Assembly: GCF_012328925.1 (NCBI RefSeq)
Contig: NZ_JAAXLS010000026.1
Location: 23,731 to 87,730, forward strand
Source of the DNA: Amycolatopsis acididurans
Lineage (GTDB): Bacteria > Actinomycetota > Actinomycetes > Mycobacteriales > Pseudonocardiaceae
Reading direction: 5' to 3'
Length of the DNA: 64,000 bases
Positions 60,671 to 64,000 of the stretch are shown one piece after another. Both the position numbers and the translations under genes were made by a program. Every line of letters starts with the position of its first letter. Position 1 is the first letter of the stretch. The notes under the pieces were generated by a model. That model worked only from the letters and a program-made list of their open reading frames with translations. It made no database searches and was not told the origin of the DNA.

Positions 60671-61218
60671 TCACAGATCGAGCCGCAATCGGGGGGTCTT
60701 GCTGCGGGAAACACACACGAGCATGCAGTCGTTGCACGCCCGTTCCTCCTCGGTCAGCACGTCGTCGCGGTGATCCGGGATCCCGTCGAGCACCCCCGTC
60801 TCGCAGGTGCCGGCCGTCTCGGGCAGCGCGCCGAGTTCCGTGTCGAGGCCGATCAGCCCGGCCTCGTCCTGCGGCCACAAGCGCACCCGGTCGCCGTAGG
60901 TGGCCACCAGCTCCTCGCGGAACGCCATCGACGACCGTGACCGCTCGCCGTAGACCAGGCGTCACCACTTCCCCGACGCGGCCGCGTGCCGCAGCATCGG
61001 CAGGATCGGTGTGATGCCGATCCCGCCGGCGACGAACAGGTACTGCTCGGCCGCCACCAGCGGAAAGTGGTTCCGCGGCCCCCGCACGGTGACGATGTCG
61101 TCAGCACCAGATGCGCGACGCCCTCGGCGACCACCTGCTCCTTCGCGACCTTCAGCTCGAGCCGGTATTCGTTCGACTTCACGATGACTCTCTCCGCCGA
61201 CCGCCAGGTAACAGCCAT
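60671..61218 (-). pseudogene. Degraded PDR/VanB-type oxygenase reductase
   Basis: Compared with the intact reductase at 27127, the N-terminus (VIVKSNEYRLELKVAKEQVV) is followed by a deletion of most of the flavin domain and a shift of frame into VRGPRNHF...VAGGIGITPILPM. A TGG-to-TGA-like nonsense codon follows SGKW. The downstream part (VYGERSRSSMAFREEL) then loses most of the NAD domain and the first ferredoxin cysteines before TCETGVLDG...CVSRSKTPRLRLDL. At least two deletions, one frameshift and one stop make it nonfunctional. Confidence 0.9.
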
Positions 61219-61363
61219 TCTAGACTAATGATAGTAGATTTATATGGCGAAGGAGATTCCGGTGACACGAGACACGAAACACTGGTTGTCTCGCCATCCC
61301 GGTCGTACCGTGGATAGGGTCGCGTGTGTTGTCGACGAGGAACCGAACAGGGGGAGCCCCGCC

Positions 61364-62239
61364 ATGTCCGTCACGCCGGAACATCTCACGATCGAGGGCC
61401 GGGGTGTCGCACTCGCGGCGGACCGCTGGCAGGCGCCCGCGCACGAGCCACGACGGGGCAGCGTGCTCCTGCTGCACGGCGGCGGGCAGACCCGGCATTC
61501 GTGGCAGCAGACGGGTGCGCGGCTCGCCACCCACGGCTGGACGTCGATCTCCGTCGACGCCCGCGGCCACGGGGACAGCGGCTGGGCGGCCGACGGCGAC
61601 TACAGCCAGGACGCCATGATCGCCGACCTGCGCGCGGTCGCGGCCACGCTCGACGAGCCGCCCATTCTCGTCGGAGCGTCGATGGGCGGCATGACGTCGC
61701 TGCTGGCCCAGGGCGAAGACCCCGGCTTCGCCCTGGGGCTCGTGCTGGTGGACGTGACGCCCCGCATCGAACCCGAGGGCAGCGCCGAGATCACCGCGTT
61801 CATGCGCTCCGGGATGGGCGGATTCGACTCGCTGGAGGAGGCGGCGGACGCCGTCATGGCCTACAACCCGCACCGCAAGCGCCCGCCGCGTCCGGAAGGG
61901 CTGCGCAAGAACCTCCGCGAACGGGACGGCCGCTGGTACTGGCATTGGGATCCGCGGTTCCTCGGCCAGCGCGGCGAGGGCAAGTCGGCCGAGGAGACGG
62001 CTCGCGATCTCACCGGCCGCGCCGTCGACGCGGCCCGCGCGATCCGGGTACCCGCTCTGCTCGTCCGCGGAAGCGAATCGCGCATCGTGAGCCCCGAGGG
62101 CGCCCGCGAACTGCTCACCCTGATCCCCCACGCGCGTGTCATCGATGTGCAGGGCGCAGGCCACATGGTCGCCGGCGACGACAACGACGTGTTCGCCCAG
62201 GGCCTGCTCGGCTTCCTCGACGAGTGCGTCTCGGTCTGA
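61364..62239 (+). CDS. Alpha/beta hydrolase
   Basis: The 291-residue protein has the oxyanion HGGG near 38-41, nucleophile Ser106 in GASMGG and catalytic His267 in GAGHMV; the acid is probably Glu238 or a nearby Asp. It lacks a signal peptide. It could hydrolyse an ester, lactone or ring-cleavage product. ATG 61364 behind GGGGGA is preferred to an in-frame ATG at 61244 that would run through the promoter region. It stands alone between the reductase remnant and the aldehyde dehydrogenase. Confidence 0.87.
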   Translation: MSVTPEHLTIEGRGVALAADRWQAPAHEPRRGSVLLLHGGGQTRHSWQQTGARLATHGWTSISVDARGHGDSGWAADGDYSQDAMIADLRAVAATLDEPPILVGASMGGMTSLLAQGEDPGFALGLVLVDVTPRIEPEGSAEITAFMRSGMGGFDSLEEAADAVMAYNPHRKRPPRPEGLRKNLRERDGRWYWHWDPRFLGQRGEGKSAEETARDLTGRAVDAARAIRVPALLVRGSESRIVSPEGARELLTLIPHARVIDVQGAGHMVAGDDNDVFAQGLLGFLDECVSV

Positions 62240-62285
62240 CAAAGCCCGCGGGCGAGGTCGGCGAGGTCGCGCTGACCCCTTTACC

Positions 62286-62302
62286 GTCTAATGCCATAAG
62301 GT
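62286..62302. promoter_or_regulatory. AT-rich imperfect palindrome upstream of aldehyde dehydrogenase
   Basis: GTCTAATGCCATAAGGT shares TCTAATGCC with the perfect site at 60651 and has weaker right-arm symmetry. Confidence 0.45.
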
Positions 62303-62319
62303 TATGCTGCATCGAATAG

Positions 62320-62335
62320 CTTAGCGATCGTTAAG
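62320..62335. promoter_or_regulatory. Palindrome CTTAGCGATCGTTAAG next to aldehyde dehydrogenase start
   Basis: The 8-bp arms pair at 7 of 8 positions. The site lies 13 bp upstream of the GTG at 62349 and just before the AGGAG ribosome site, so binding would block expression. Together with 62286 it forms a two-site array. Confidence 0.55.
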
Positions 62336-62348
62336 TAGGAGATTTCGG

Positions 62349-63788
62349 GTGGATACCCAGCGAGTCACGCTGTTCGTCGACGGCCGGTGGACCGAGTCCT
62401 CGTCCGGCGAGACCATCGAGGTGATCGAGGCCGCGACGGAACAGGCCCTCGGTGCCGCCAGCGCCGGGAACGCGCAGGACATCGACCGCGCCGTGTCGGC
62501 CGCGCGGCGTGCCCTGGACGGACCGTGGGGCAAGGCGGCGGCCGAGGAACGCGCGGCGGTCGTCGCGAGGTTCGCCGAGGCGCTCAAGGCCCGCGGCAAG
62601 GACACCGCCGCGCTGGTCAGCCGCGAGAACGGGATGCCGATCTCGCTGTCGCGGGCCGTCAACGGGTTCGCCCCCTCGGCGATCATCGGCTACTACGCGG
62701 GCCTCGCGGCGAAGACCGCGCGCGAAGAGATCAGGCCCGGTATGGGGGGCGAGACGCTGGTCCGGCGGGAACCGATCGGCGTGGTCGGCGCCATCGTGCC
62801 GTGGAACTACCCGCAGGCGCTCGCCGCGATGAAGATCGGGCCGGCGCTGGCCGCGGGGTGCACGGTGGTACTGAAGTCCTCACCTGAAGCGGCGCTCGAC
62901 GCGGCCGTCTTCGCCGACGCGGCCACCGCGGCGGACCTGCCACCGGGCGTGCTGAACATCGTGCCGGGCGGGCGCGAGACCGGGCAGGCGCTCGTGGACC
63001 ATCCTGGCGTCGACAAGATCGCCTTCACCGGTTCGACGGCGGCCGGGCGGGCGATCGCAGCCCGCTGCGGCGAGCTGCTCCGGCCCGTCACGCTGGAGCT
63101 GGGCGGGAAATCGGCCGCGATCGTCCTTCCCGACGCCGATCTCGGTGCGTTCGCGCGCGGGCTACCGGAGGTCTCGTTCGTCAACAACGGCCAGACGTGC
63201 CACGCGTGCACCCGGGTGCTCGCCCCCGCGTCCCGCTACGGCGAGGTCGTGGAGGCCGTCACGGAGGTCGCTCGCGCGCTCACCATCGGAGATCCGCTCG
63301 ACAAGCAGACCGCCATCGGCCCGCTCGTCAGCCGGGCGCAGCGCGACCGGGTGCTGGGCTACATCGAGGCGGGCAAGAGCGGCGGTGCACGGCTGACCAC
63401 CGGCGGCGGTGTCCCGGTGGGGCGGGACCGGGGCTGGTTCGTCGAGCCGGCCGTGTTCGCCGACGTCGACAACTCTTCCGTGATCGCCCGTGAGGAGATC
63501 TTCGGGCCGGTGCTGTCGGTGATCCCCCACGAGGGGATCGACGACGCGATCCGGATCGCCAACGACAGCGACTACGGGCTCGGCGGCACCGTGTGGACCA
63601 CCGACGAGGAGCAGGGCCGCGAGATCGCGCGCCAGGTGCACAGCGGTACCGTCGGCGTCAACACCTACGGTATCGAGGTCAACGCCCCGTTCGGCGGAGT
63701 GAAGGCGAGCGGTCTCGGACGCGAGATGGGACCCGAGGGGCTCGCGCCGTACTTCTCCCTGAAATCCATCTACACCACCGCGAAATAG
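62349..63788 (+). CDS. Aldehyde dehydrogenase
   Basis: The 479-residue enzyme has Cys284 in NGQTCHACT, Glu250 in LELGGKS and VPWNYP near 150-155. The GTG start follows AGGAG. It is close to 17576-19024 (shared YYxxL and EVNAPFGGVKASGLGREMGPEGL-type C-terminus). It ends before a strong hairpin shared with the convergent SDR. Confidence 0.9.
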   Translation: MDTQRVTLFVDGRWTESSSGETIEVIEAATEQALGAASAGNAQDIDRAVSAARRALDGPWGKAAAEERAAVVARFAEALKARGKDTAALVSRENGMPISLSRAVNGFAPSAIIGYYAGLAAKTAREEIRPGMGGETLVRREPIGVVGAIVPWNYPQALAAMKIGPALAAGCTVVLKSSPEAALDAAVFADAATAADLPPGVLNIVPGGRETGQALVDHPGVDKIAFTGSTAAGRAIAARCGELLRPVTLELGGKSAAIVLPDADLGAFARGLPEVSFVNNGQTCHACTRVLAPASRYGEVVEAVTEVARALTIGDPLDKQTAIGPLVSRAQRDRVLGYIEAGKSGGARLTTGGGVPVGRDRGWFVEPAVFADVDNSSVIAREEIFGPVLSVIPHEGIDDAIRIANDSDYGLGGTVWTTDEEQGREIARQVHSGTVGVNTYGIEVNAPFGGVKASGLGREMGPEGLAPYFSLKSIYTTAK

Positions 63789-63815
63789 ACCTCGATGATG
63801 AGGAGTTCCGTGACG

Positions 63816-63863
63816 GCCTCCGTCGTATCCGCCGTGCGCTGGTAGCGCGGATACGACGGAGGC
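63816..63863. terminator. Bidirectional terminator hairpin
   Basis: Perfect 17-bp arms (63816-63832, GCCTCCGTCGTATCCGC, and 63847-63863) flank a 14-nt loop between the convergent aldehyde dehydrogenase and SDR genes. Confidence 0.88.
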
Positions 63864-63876
63864 TGTCCGCGGTGGC

Positions 63877-64000
63877 TCAGCGCGGGCTCATGCGGATGGC
63901 GCCGTCGAGGCGGATGGTCTCGCCGTTGAGCATCGGGTTCTCCACGATGTGCCGGGCCAGCGCCGCGTACTCGCTCGGGTCACCCAGCCGGGACGGATGC
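63877..64000 (-). CDS. C-terminus of a type II 3-hydroxyacyl-CoA dehydrogenase-like SDR
   Basis: Only the last 40 residues or so lie in the window: PSRLGDPSEYAALARHIVEN then PMLNGETIRLDGAIRMSPR and a stop. This ending is characteristic of HSD17B10-like SDRs that oxidise 3-hydroxyacyl-CoAs (including 2-methyl-branched ones), which fits the catabolic theme. The start is beyond the right edge. Confidence 0.85.
   Translation of the reverse strand, partial: HPSRLGDPSEYAALARHIVENPMLNGETIRLDGAIRMSPR

Noticed and set aside
61244..61363. Longer N-terminus for the alpha/beta hydrolase from ATG 61244
   Set aside because: The extra 40 residues have no family match by eye and lie in promoter-like sequence; ATG 61364 has the better ribosome site.

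Overview
The window is high-GC DNA from a filamentous actinomycete, most likely in or near Pseudonocardiales (Amycolatopsis or Pseudonocardia type). The signs are strong G/C third-position bias, frequent GTG starts, many ATGA start/stop overlaps, a Streptomyces-type conservon, a mycofactocin-type SDR and FprB-type ferredoxin reductases. I see no rRNA, tRNA, CRISPR array, transposase or integrase. Almost the whole window is one large catabolic region for CoA-activated, probably alicyclic or branched (steroid- or terpenoid-like) compounds. The substrate cannot be read from the sequence.

Layout. 1-1555: a ferric-reductase-like membrane protein, a proline-rich membrane protein and a small secreted protein. 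1645-5577: FprB-type reductase 1 divergent from P450 no. 1, then a GntR/FCD regulator. 5613-8445 (minus): two-subunit acyl-CoA dehydrogenase pair 1 and an atypical crotonase, divergent from an SDR. 9317-26990 (minus): a tightly packed 15-gene run with aldehyde dehydrogenase, SDR, P450, crotonase, thiolase-like protein, CoA ligase, a small unknown protein, a second aldehyde dehydrogenase, mycofactocin-type SDR, acyl-CoA dehydrogenase pair 2, a DUF35/Ltp aldolase pair, a fused double CoA-transferase and a second CoA ligase. 27127-32363 (plus): oxygenase reductase, then an MFS transporter, a secreted beta-propeller, a TetR regulator and an SDR; perfect 19-bp palindromes lie upstream of the transporter and upstream of tetR. 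32367-36132 (minus): conservon cvnA-D. 36630-41120 (minus): aldehyde dehydrogenase followed by a decaying Rieske/DUF35/Ltp module. 41220-53101: TetR, FprB 2, P450 no. 3, aldehyde dehydrogenase, crotonase, SDR, 3Fe-4S-type ferredoxin, CoA ligase, truncated phosphoesterase, intact Rieske oxygenase, SDR, TetR. 53106-61218 (minus): TetR, two gene remnants, Ltp, an unusual NTF2-DUF35 fusion, crotonase, Rieske oxygenase, GNAT protein, thiolase-like protein and a degraded reductase. 61364-64000: alpha/beta hydrolase, aldehyde dehydrogenase and the end of a type II 3-hydroxyacyl-CoA dehydrogenase-like SDR.

How the genes may work together (inference): P450s and Rieske oxygenases hydroxylate the substrate, using the FprB proteins, the ferredoxin and the 2Fe-2S reductase as electron carriers. 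SDRs and aldehyde dehydrogenases oxidise alcohols to acids and CoA ligases or the CoA-transferase activate them. The paired acyl-CoA dehydrogenases and crotonases form beta-hydroxyacyl-CoAs, and the Ltp/DUF35 pairs cleave these by retro-aldol reaction, as in steroid side-chain catabolism. The region has grown by duplication: there are three Ltp/DUF35 sets, two intact and one broken Rieske genes, five aldehyde dehydrogenases and paired TetR paralogues. At least six loci show frameshifts, deletions or nonsense changes. AT-rich imperfect palindromes recur in the intergenic promoter regions and suggest a shared regulon.
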